Positions 1 to 5,308 of a stretch of 10,001 nt of DNA are shown here, one piece after another; positions within the stretch are counted from its first letter, which is position 1; every line of letters starts with the position of its first letter. The stretch comes from OMOG01 sp041485845 (GTDB taxonomy: Bacteria; Acidobacteriota; Terriglobia; Bryobacterales; Bryobacteraceae). The stretch lies in contig JBGPKH010000313.1 in assembly GCA_041485845.1 (NCBI GenBank), positions 1 to 10,001 of the forward strand, in the 5' to 3' direction. A program made the position numbers and the translations under genes. The notes beneath the pieces are model-generated. The model did not search any database, was not told the DNA's origin, and saw only the letters and a list, made by a program, of their open reading frames with translations.

Positions 1-1
1 C

Positions 2-352
2 ACCAACCCGCGCATCTGCGGCATGCATCTGGCCCACTCAGAGTATCGAGCGCTTCGTCTTTTTTCCCCTCCTTGCAGCGCAATCCATCACTTCAAATTC
101 GGATTGCCCAAGCTCAAGAGCGTCCGCACAATCTTTAGGGCCGCTGATTACCCCAAGATGAAGACCGCGCTGGAGTATGTTGATGACATACTAGAGAAGG
201 TCGAGGAATTCCGAAAGAAACCAGCCGCACTCAATCTGTCCGCCGACGACCGAAAGTTCTACGACGCGTATAGCGTGCATTGGGTCCACGCGGATAAGCG
301 GACAATCGTGACAGATTACATCTGCAGAAAGCTAGGCAAGGCGCTGGACTGA
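2..352 (+). CDS. 3' end of an unrecognised gene upstream of a HEPN gene (partial)
   Basis: The frame is open from base 2 to the TGA at 350-352, so the gene most likely starts before the window. An ATG at 23 exists but has no convincing ribosome binding site. About 116 residues are visible. The first ~35 are rich in Leu, Pro and His. The rest is charged and helical: a segment around DYPKMKTALEYVDDILEKV is followed by DDRKFYDAYSVHWVHADKR and ends in LGKALD. I do not recognise a domain. The next gene encodes a HEPN protein, and if that gene starts at 357 the gap is 4 bases, which suggests one operon and perhaps a functional pair. From memory, HEPN proteins of this kind can sit beside DUF262/GmrSD-N proteins, and the C-terminal end here could be such a tail. 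That is a guess from context, not a motif match. Coding status is fairly sure; function is unknown. Confidence 0.6.
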   Translation, partial: TNPRICGMHLAHSEYRALRLFSPPCSAIHHFKFGLPKLKSVRTIFRAADYPKMKTALEYVDDILEKVEEFRKKPAALNLSADDRKFYDAYSVHWVHADKRTIVTDYICRKLGKALD

Positions 353-356
353 TGCT

Positions 357-506
357 ATGGCGGCTCGCAGACTCGTGACGGCACTTACAGTGTTCTCGCG
401 CTGCTTGAAAGAAGCGCGCGCCCTTGCGGACGATGCTCATAAATGGTCGATTCCACGCAACCGCGTGCATGCGCCCAAATTTCACCTCAAAGACGCGATA
501 CCCTAA
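357..506 (+). other. Out-of-frame N-terminal segment of the HEPN gene
   Basis: A 49-codon frame starts with the ATG at 357, four bases after the TGA of the upstream gene, and ends at TAA 504-506. It encodes an amphipathic helix (TVFSRCLKEARALADDAHKW, residues 11-30), the kind of helix expected before the conserved RRDTLTEVAFLRAF stretch of the HEPN protein. That stretch is read in a different frame from about base 493. Losing a single base between about 440 and 500, or a sequencing error there, would give exactly this arrangement. The segment CCCAAATTT (474-482) lies in the overlap but is not a proper X-XXY-YYZ slippery heptamer in the incoming frame, so I do not propose programmed frameshifting. 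Restored, the gene would run 357-997 and be translationally coupled to the gene before it. Confidence 0.5.
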
Positions 507-997
507 CCGAGGTGGCCTTTCTTCGTGCTTTCACTGGTTGGGAAATATTCCTGGAGGAGACGTTCCTCCTCTACCTCTTGGGCCATCAGCCGCCAAGGGG
601 CCAGCCGCCTCGCCGCTACGGCTTTCCGCGAGATAAAGAGGCGGCTTCCGAATGGTGCACTGAAGGCAGGGAGTATGCCAGGTGGAATGTAAGCGACGTT
701 CGGAGAAGGGCAGATCGCTGGTTTCAACATGGCAAACCATTTACTCCCGCCCTTCAAGGGCAGCAATCCCGATTAGACCAATTGATCACGATTCGAAACG
801 CCATCGCTCATGAATCCTCGGCCGCCCGCGGCAAGTTTGAAACACTAGTTCGGAATGAACTTCAAGCACTCCCACCGAATACTACGGTTGGCAGTTTTCT
901 GATAACAACGAAACCGAATTCAAGCCCGCCGATTTCGTTCATGGAGTTCTACCTCAGCGAAGTCAGGCGGGTTGCCCAGAAGATCGTTCCGAGGTGA
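443..997 (+). CDS. HEPN-domain protein, probable RNase-type effector (N-terminus possibly frameshifted)
   Basis: The 184-residue product contains RNAIAHES at residues 118-125, a clear R-x4-H motif of the HEPN superfamily, in which Arg and His form the active site of metal-independent RNases. Two helices ahead of it (FLRAFTGWEIFLEETFLLYL, about residues 26-45) fit the first conserved helices of the MAE_28990/RiboL-PSP type of HEPN protein. Many of these are predicted defence or toxin-antitoxin RNases. There is no signal peptide or membrane segment, so it should be cytoplasmic. The ATG at 443 directly follows an in-frame TAA (440-442) and has no Shine-Dalgarno sequence, and residues 1-17 look non-native. 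A coding-like frame at 357-506 probably encodes the missing N-terminal helix, so this gene may be frameshifted. It could be silent, or use the downstream start and make a trimmed protein. The HEPN assignment is confident; the partner, target and activity are inferred. Confidence 0.72.
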   Translation: MVDSTQPRACAQISPQRRDTLTEVAFLRAFTGWEIFLEETFLLYLLGHQPPRGQPPRRYGFPRDKEAASEWCTEGREYARWNVSDVRRRADRWFQHGKPFTPALQGQQSRLDQLITIRNAIAHESSAARGKFETLVRNELQALPPNTTVGSFLITTKPNSSPPISFMEFYLSEVRRVAQKIVPR

Positions 998-1096
998 CAT
1001 CTTCGCCGTGTTGCCGTTTCCCCAAAAGGCGTTCTGGGGTGTATGCGCACTGTCAGGGATGCACATCATCGTGTGAGATCGGCCTTATTTTCACGC

Positions 1097-1195
1097 CTAT
1101 GTTGGGCGGGAACCCGGCCCCCGTTCCATAAACTCCACCTTTTCGTAAACATCGGCCAGCGATAGCCGGCAGCCAATCGATGGCAGATCGATCAC
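1097..1195 (-). pseudogene. Displaced C-terminal tail of the Uma2-family gene
   Basis: Directly after the premature TGA, the adjacent minus-strand frame reads VIDLPSIGCRLSLADVYEKV and on to a TAG at 1097-1099. This is the normal Uma2 ending (a 'LPS.G..L.LADVYE.V' type motif). One extra G in the run at about 1195-1198 would join it to the upstream frame and give a product of about 198 residues, close to the family's usual length. The disruption is therefore a single-base deletion in the genome or a base-calling error at this GC-rich spot. Confidence 0.72.
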
Positions 1196-1692
1196 GCCTC
1201 CATGCCGTCGGCCAACGCGATCGTCCACTGGCCATCGGGCTGGCGTTTGCGCAATTCGGCATCGACACTCTCGGAAGCCACCAGCAGATATTCCTGAAGC
1301 GACTCGATGGTGCGGTAGTGCTTGAACTTGAGACCGCGATCGTAAGCCTCCGTCGATGGAGACAGAACTTCTACAATCAAGGCCGGATTGAGCAAAGTGT
1401 TTTGCTGCTCATCCAGGAACTGCGGGCCGTAAGCCACTACCACGTCGGGATACGTGTACAACCCGGTGGCGTTGACTAGCACCCGCATATCGCTCTGATA
1501 AACTTCGCGCGGACCCTGCCGCAATTGACGGCGCATTTGGTAGGATACGTTGCCGACTATAAGGTTATGGGCTCTACTCGCCCCGGCCATGGCGAACATT
1601 TGGCCCTGGTAGTACTCACTCCTGCCTTCGGCCTTGCGCTCGATTTCCAGGTACTGCTCGGGCGTGAGGAAAGTCTTCGGGTGAGTCGACAC
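1192..1692 (-). CDS. Uma2-family (DUF820) PD-(D/E)XK nuclease-fold protein, C-terminally truncated by a frameshift
   Basis: The 166-residue product shows the Uma2/DUF820 pattern in order: FLTPEQYLEIE at the N-terminus, SEYYQGQMFAMAG (about 25-37), SDMRV, TYPDVVVAYG with Asp83, LIVEVLSPSTEAYDRG with Glu108, and LKFKHYRTIESLQEYLLV. Asp83, Glu108 and the lysines at 122/124 match the expected nuclease-fold centre. Uma2 proteins are abundant in cyanobacteria and some soil bacteria; their biological role is poorly defined. The start is a GTG at 1690-1692. An in-frame TAA lies seven codons upstream and no other start is available. The frame stops early at TGA 1192-1194, just where family members continue into a conserved last strand and helix. 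That missing part is present in the adjacent frame. Core residues are intact, so the fold might survive in part, but a decaying gene is more likely. The gene stands alone and faces away from the HicB gene. Confidence 0.85.
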   Translation of the reverse strand: MSTHPKTFLTPEQYLEIERKAEGRSEYYQGQMFAMAGASRAHNLIVGNVSYQMRRQLRQGPREVYQSDMRVLVNATGLYTYPDVVVAYGPQFLDEQQNTLLNPALIVEVLSPSTEAYDRGLKFKHYRTIESLQEYLLVASESVDAELRKRQPDGQWTIALADGMEA

Positions 1693-1731
1693 AGGCGGTA
1701 TCTCATGACCACCTTAACACGGGCCCGGCCA

Positions 1732-1799
1732 GGAAAGGCCTCGGGCCTGTCCGGAACCCGCCTTCCAGTGCAGACCAGGATGCCTGTCCGAGCGGGTTC
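1732..1799. repeat. Pair of hairpins and a 9-base direct repeat upstream of the Uma2-family gene
   Basis: Two inverted repeats lie side by side. The first pairs GGAAAGGCC (1732-1740) with GGCCTGTCC (1744-1752) around a 3-base loop, with one mismatch. The second pairs GAACCCGC (1754-1761) with GCGGGTTC (1792-1799) around a 30-base loop. The motif GCCTGTCCG occurs twice (1745-1753 and 1782-1790). The block lies 40-110 bases before the GTG of the Uma2-family gene, so it could be a structured leader, an operator, or the scar of a lost element. No T-tract supports a terminator. Confidence 0.4.
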
Positions 1800-1809
1800 G
1801 AAGAGGTAG

Positions 1810-2040
1810 TGGGACACGATCAACGACGTGGCTCGCGCGTTGTTCCTGCGCGGCCGGATCGACGATGCCCGGCTGGACCGCTACGACACGGTGTTTGCCG
1901 CGGGCAGCGGCCAGGAGTATTCACGCCGGCCGCGCGAGAGCAGCGGCGCACAAGCCGGGTGGCGGGCAAGCTGCTGGGAGATTTGGATGGCATCCGCAAG
2001 CGGGAAGCGAGTACGGGGTGTGTGGCGCCGTAGCCGCTGA
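1810..2040 (+). pseudogene. Coding-like ghost, possibly a broken gene fragment
   Basis: From the TGG at 1810, just after an in-frame TAG, the frame reads WDTINDVARALFLRGRIDD and on to RYDTVFAAG, which has natural-looking acidic/basic and hydrophobic spacing. Beyond about 1905 this frame becomes Arg/Ser/Trp-rich and looks out of frame. A second natural-looking stretch, VAGKLLGDLDGIRKREAS, occurs in another frame near 1957-2015 and stops at TAG 2031-2033. Together they suggest a short gene fragment with a frameshift. I do not recognise the family. It could equally be chance in GC-rich DNA. Confidence 0.25.
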
Positions 2041-2235
2041 CGGTCCATACCGGCTCATTTCTCAGTTGCCGTTCCAACTCCTGACAGGGCTGGGCCGCTG
2101 CAGCGCGGTATCGGGAGGGCCGTCGATGGTCATGCAACGCTCCTGCTGACAGGCTAACAAATCCATTAACGCCCTTGGACCCGAGGCCTGGGGAGAATGG
2201 GGCGATGTTGCCGGTTCTCAATCGAACCGCAACCG

Positions 2236-2264
2236 TTACAAAAGGACTGATTTCGTGGCATGAT
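2236..2264 (+). promoter_or_regulatory. Candidate hicB promoter
   Basis: TTACAA (2236-2241) and CATGAT (2259-2264) are 17 bases apart, and a TG at 2256-2257 makes an extended -10. Both hexamers are imperfect matches to the sigma-70 consensus. The -10 ends six bases before the ATG at 2271, so the predicted transcript would be almost leaderless, which agrees with the lack of a good Shine-Dalgarno sequence. This is a reading of weak motifs. Confidence 0.3.
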
Positions 2265-2270
2265 GAGACC

Positions 2271-2681
2271 ATGCCGAATACACAGGCAGGCGAAGCGTTT
2301 GCGCTGGCCATCGAGTACTACCGCGAAGTCGATGGGCGCTGGCTAGCCGATATTGCAGCGCTGCCGGGTGTGACCGCGTATGGCCGCACCAAGAAGCAGG
2401 CCACCGCGGCCGTCCAAGCGCTGGCTCTGCGCCTGATCGCCGACCGCCTGGAGCACGGAGAGGCCCTGCCCGGACCGATGCGCGTGTCCTTCATTGCCGC
2501 GTCAGAGCTCATCCCCAAACTGGCCGTCCGTCAAAGCGACGAAAACTCTCGCCGCGCGGATTGGCTGGAGGATCAAACGCCAAGGCGGCACTTCCCATCG
2601 GATTCTCGCTCGGCCGGTGTCGATCTGCGATTTATGACATCCCAGACGGCGGGCCACGCTTTCCTGACCGTTCAGCGTTGA
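2271..2681 (+). CDS. hicB: HicB-type antitoxin, read through into a decayed partner
   Basis: Residues 9-64 carry the HicB partial RNase H-like fold: AFALAIEYYREVDGRWLADI, then LPGVTAYGRTKKQATAAVQA, then LALRLIADRLEHGE. HicB proteins bind and block the HicA mRNA interferase and often repress their own operon. The usual protein of this subgroup ends shortly after the strand seen here as RVSFIAA (residues 71-77). In this window no stop follows and the frame runs on for 59 more residues to 2681. These have no HicB character and overlap the hicA remnant in another frame. I chose the ATG at 2271 because it starts right before the domain; the same frame is open back to 2175, but the extra 32 residues look non-native. 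No separate C-terminal DNA-binding domain is visible. The antitoxin fold is a confident call; stability and function of the read-through form are unknown. Confidence 0.75.
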   Translation: MPNTQAGEAFALAIEYYREVDGRWLADIAALPGVTAYGRTKKQATAAVQALALRLIADRLEHGEALPGPMRVSFIAASELIPKLAVRQSDENSRRADWLEDQTPRRHFPSDSRSAGVDLRFMTSQTAGHAFLTVQR

Positions 2682-2690
2682 GGATTGCCG
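2521..2690 (+). pseudogene. hicA: Decayed HicA mRNA interferase remnant
   Basis: In the +1 frame relative to hicB, bases 2521-2637 encode WPSVKATKTLAARIGWRIKR followed by QGGTSHRILARP. This matches the N-terminal half of HicA, a small dsRBD-like toxin: first helix, strand with Arg/Lys, and the catalytic-His motif in which G-G-T-S-H-R stands for the usual G-S-H-R. After RP the expected 'GWPD..FAFHD..EIGP..LARI' half is missing and the frame stops at TGA 2635-2637. In the next frame, SAIYD (about 2618-2632) and GGPR (about 2642-2653) may be what is left of it. No ATG precedes the remnant; the nearest in-frame start is a TTG at 2494, inside hicB. The order hicB then hicA, with overlap, is common in this subgroup. 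The toxin should be inactive. Confidence 0.6.
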
Positions 2691-2821
2691 TTCCGCAAGA
2701 GCGTTCGATTTCGCCGCGAAGGGGTTACAGGTCTTCGGGTCTCAGTCCTGTTTTCCTGGGGAGAACCTTTACGGTGGGGCCAAGAGTGACGCGGTCGTGG
2801 TAAGCGAACAGGACATCGGAC

Positions 2822-2850
2822 CAGCCTGGGCGTTTCGATCGCCTGGGCTG
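2822..2850. terminator. Hairpin between convergent genes, possible terminator
   Basis: CAGCCTGGGCG (2822-2832) pairs with CGCCTGGGCTG (2840-2850) around a 7-base loop TTTCGAT. In plus-strand RNA this is an 11-pair stem with two adjacent G-U wobbles; in minus-strand RNA the same two positions mismatch. It lies between the hicBA remnant (plus) and the end of the VWFA-related gene (minus), where a terminator is expected. No T-run follows on either side, so it is not a classical intrinsic terminator. Confidence 0.35.
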
Positions 2851-2871
2851 CGGCCCGTGGGAGCATAGCCC

Positions 2872-5238
2872 CTACTTCCCCGGCCCGAAACTGATATTCG
2901 ACTCCGCACCAAACTGCTTGTAGCCCCGAAACTCGATCACGTTCCGCGCGCAGTACCGCGCCGGACCCATGGCTCCCCGCATCCGCCCGCTCACCTCCGC
3001 GGGCCCCGTCCGCGAGCACACCAGCGCCACCGACCCCGTCGGCACGAGATACTCGCCGCTGCCGATCCGCACGAAGCCGTACTCGGTCGACGACTCCGCC
3101 TGGTCGAGCGGAAAATCCCGCGGCAGATCGCGCGCGCGCATCTGAAAACGCAAAGCGCGCGCCGTCTCGCGGTCGATCCACACCGTGCCTTCATATCCCG
3201 AGACATACTTCTTTCCCGCCGCCGACAGCTCCCACGCCGAGTTCGCCCGCTGCACCGAAAAATCGTAGATCCGCGCTTCCCTGCCCGCCACCTTCGCGGA
3301 TCCGCGCCGCTCCCGAAAAACGGCCGCACTCTCGACCGTGAAAAGCGCATTCAGCATTCCGCCGAACTGGCCCGTAGACCACGCGCCCGTGTCTTCGATC
3401 TTTTGCGCCGATACCGGCTTGCCATTCAGCATGACGTCGCGGGTGGTCTCCTTCCCTGCCTCGTAGACCACCTCCGCGGTGATCCGATCCTGCACCGTCC
3501 AGCTTCGGTTCGCTCGCGCCTGCACCTCGCGATTCGTGTTCTGTTTCACGACGTAGTTGGGCAGCGTGTCGAGAAAGGCGAGCGACGCTCTTCGCGCCCT
3601 CTCAATGAACGGGTCGCCACTTCCGGCCGGCGTTGCCGCCGCCTCAGTGGCAGGACCCTCTCCCGCCACCGGTATGCTCTTCACCGCAACATCGATGGCG
3701 CCGTAGCGGCCCGTGAGCCGGTCGCGCGCCATCAACCGGATGGTGGATGTATTCGGGTCGATCCTCCACCGGCCCGAGTACTGTGCAGCTTCCGACGCCA
3801 GGTCTCTGGTCGGATCGTCGGGAAACCGCACCAAAACGCGCCTGAGCTGCATGCTGGATTCGCCGGCCGCCGTCTTCTCCGCCACCACGAACTCCACCTC
3901 CGCGCGCCACTCGCGGTCCGCCTTGCGGAAATAGAGATCCTGGTCGGGGACCTGCAGGCGCGCATTCAACGTGGCGCCGTCCGCACCCGGACCCATTTCA
4001 CACCACGCGTCCAGGCGAAGCGCCGTGGCGCCCACGGGGCTCGCGATCGCCGCCGCCCATTGCCGCTCCGGCCAGTCTTGAGGCTCCGCTGCCGCCTCCT
4101 GCGACAAGTACCCCTGGCGGTACGTCAGTTTCACTCCCCGCCGCCGAACTCTCACCGCAACGTTATGCCATTGCCCGTCCGGCTCGTCCGCGGAGTAGAA
4201 CGCGGCCGTGTACACCCCGCGCAGATCCGCCGCGGCCAGCTTCACGCCCTCCGTGGGATCGTTGCCGTTCCCGGTCACGCGCCCGCCGGTCACCTCCGCC
4301 ATCAGTTCCATGGCGCCCGCGGGACCCGCGCGGCCCGGCAATCGCGGCGGCGGCAGGCCATTCGCATCCACGGGGTAGACCGCGATTCCCTGGGTCGCCA
4401 GCCGTTGCGCCGTACGCCGCATCATCGGGTCGTAGACCTTGAGCCACCCGTTGGGATCGGCCGGCGTACCGCCCCCCGAAAAGGTCAGGATCGGCGTTCC
4501 CGCCCCGATCCAGATCAGGCTCTTTCGTCCCGGAATCGCCGCCAGGTGGCTGCCGAGCGTCTCTAATGCGGTCAGAGTCTGCGCCAGCCGACGGTCGAGC
4601 GCCCGATCGTCACCCGCCGATTCCGCCGCCCACATGGCGGCGCCGGCTTCCGCCCTGGCCGAAGCGTCCGTGCCGCCGGCGCCAAAAACATCCGCGAATT
4701 GCGCGCCACTCGCCGCCGTCCGCGCCCGCCCGATCCCGCTCTTGGCGATGCGCGCCCGCAGAGACTCCAGATCCCCCGTAGAATCGTGCAGCACGGTCAG
4801 ATTATCTCCCGACTGGTAAACCGCCATCCGCGTTTCGGGCGCGAGCGCGGTCAGGTAGCGCATCGTCTGCGCGCGCACCGCCGCCCGATCGCCCACCGGC
4901 GTGTTCAGCGTGTCCATGACAATCGCGACGATATTCTTCGGTGGCCCCGAAATATATTCGGACCGGTTGGTGAACAGACCCGGCGCCAGCCGCCTGCCGG
5001 GCGTGCTCACCTCCGTCCCGCCATCGAAATGGAAATCCGCCACCTCGCGCTCCTGCCCGTTTTCGCCGATCGAGATCTCTTCCTTCTTGAGGTCGGTGAC
5101 GGGGCTGCCTTTGCCATCGACGGCCACGATGGTAAACTCGACCAGGCTGGATCCGGCGCGAAATCGGGGCGCTTCCTGAGACTGTGCGAAGCACGCCGCC
5201 GCGGTCAGTGCGCAGAGGATCTGGGGCGTTCGCGGCAC
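2872..5238 (-). CDS. Secreted VWFA-related domain protein (acidobacterial TIGR03436 type) with an extra C-terminal domain
   Basis: The 788-residue protein starts with a signal peptide (CALTAAACFAQ, to about residue 20). Next comes the family's N-terminal module, FRAGSSLVEFTIVAVDGKGS and KKEEISIGENGQEREVADF (about 26-70). The von Willebrand A fold spans about 101-345, with NIVAIVMDTLN (102-112), GRKSLIWIGAG (237-247) and GIAVYPVDANGL (284-295). The closing YRQGYLS (373-379) is a family hallmark. The metal site is degenerate: the usual D-x-S-x-S reads D109-T-L-N-T. Residues about 380-545 are beta-rich and unassigned. Residues about 545-788 match a domain I know from stand-alone acidobacterial exported proteins (LPNYVVKQNTNRE, DVMLNGKPV, GAWSTGQFG, EGTVWIDRETARALRF). 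The VWA fold usually mediates protein binding; the ligand here is unknown. The start is a GTG only three codons after an in-frame stop, without a Shine-Dalgarno sequence. It is transcribed divergently from the TIGR03435 gene. Confidence 0.88.
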   Translation of the reverse strand: MPRTPQILCALTAAACFAQSQEAPRFRAGSSLVEFTIVAVDGKGSPVTDLKKEEISIGENGQEREVADFHFDGGTEVSTPGRRLAPGLFTNRSEYISGPPKNIVAIVMDTLNTPVGDRAAVRAQTMRYLTALAPETRMAVYQSGDNLTVLHDSTGDLESLRARIAKSGIGRARTAASGAQFADVFGAGGTDASARAEAGAAMWAAESAGDDRALDRRLAQTLTALETLGSHLAAIPGRKSLIWIGAGTPILTFSGGGTPADPNGWLKVYDPMMRRTAQRLATQGIAVYPVDANGLPPPRLPGRAGPAGAMELMAEVTGGRVTGNGNDPTEGVKLAAADLRGVYTAAFYSADEPDGQWHNVAVRVRRRGVKLTYRQGYLSQEAAAEPQDWPERQWAAAIASPVGATALRLDAWCEMGPGADGATLNARLQVPDQDLYFRKADREWRAEVEFVVAEKTAAGESSMQLRRVLVRFPDDPTRDLASEAAQYSGRWRIDPNTSTIRLMARDRLTGRYGAIDVAVKSIPVAGEGPATEAAATPAGSGDPFIERARRASLAFLDTLPNYVVKQNTNREVQARANRSWTVQDRITAEVVYEAGKETTRDVMLNGKPVSAQKIEDTGAWSTGQFGGMLNALFTVESAAVFRERRGSAKVAGREARIYDFSVQRANSAWELSAAGKKYVSGYEGTVWIDRETARALRFQMRARDLPRDFPLDQAESSTEYGFVRIGSGEYLVPTGSVALVCSRTGPAEVSGRMRGAMGPARYCARNVIEFRGYKQFGAESNISFGPGK

Positions 5239-5246
5239 TCGGCAAA

Positions 5247-5255
5247 ATCATAGCA
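5247..5255 (-). promoter_or_regulatory. Extended -10 element of the VWFA-related gene, possible leaderless start
   Basis: Read on the minus strand, TGCTATGAT is an extended -10 (TGn followed by TATGAT, five of six bases as in TATAAT). No good -35 lies 17 bases upstream, which is normal for extended -10 promoters. The -10 ends eight bases before the GTG start at 5238, so transcription would begin at or next to the start codon. That agrees with the missing Shine-Dalgarno sequence. Confidence 0.4.
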
Positions 5256-5308
5256 GGTCTTGCAACCTCCGTGGCGCGGTTGTCGTATGTGTCAGGTAGA
5301 GTCCATCC

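Larger units (their letters stand above)
1693..2270. other. Long gap without a recognisable gene
   Basis: About 580 bases separate the Uma2-family gene from the HicB gene. They contain the hairpins at 1732-1799, a coding-like but interrupted stretch at 1810-2040, a GC-rich section with a 10-base palindrome CGCTGCAGCG near 2096, and the probable hicB promoter at the end. Several overlapping open frames exist on both strands, but none has a recognisable domain, a good ribosome binding site or an even composition. I see no RNA gene and no inverted-repeat ends of an insertion sequence. Confidence 0.5.

Noticed and set aside
474..482. CCCAAATTT as a programmed -1 frameshift site in the HEPN gene
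   Set aside because: In the incoming frame the codons are CCC AAA TTT, which does not fit X-XXY-YYZ slippage, and I see no strong downstream stem. A plain frameshift is simpler.
1020..1039. CCCCA ... TGGGG hairpin after the HEPN gene as a terminator
   Set aside because: It has only five pairs with a ten-base loop and no T-run. Too weak to annotate.
3403..4566. 387-residue open frame on the plus strand
   Set aside because: It is antisense to the VWFA-related gene and Arg/His/Pro-rich, as expected of the opposite strand of high-GC coding sequence. It has no domain or ribosome binding site.
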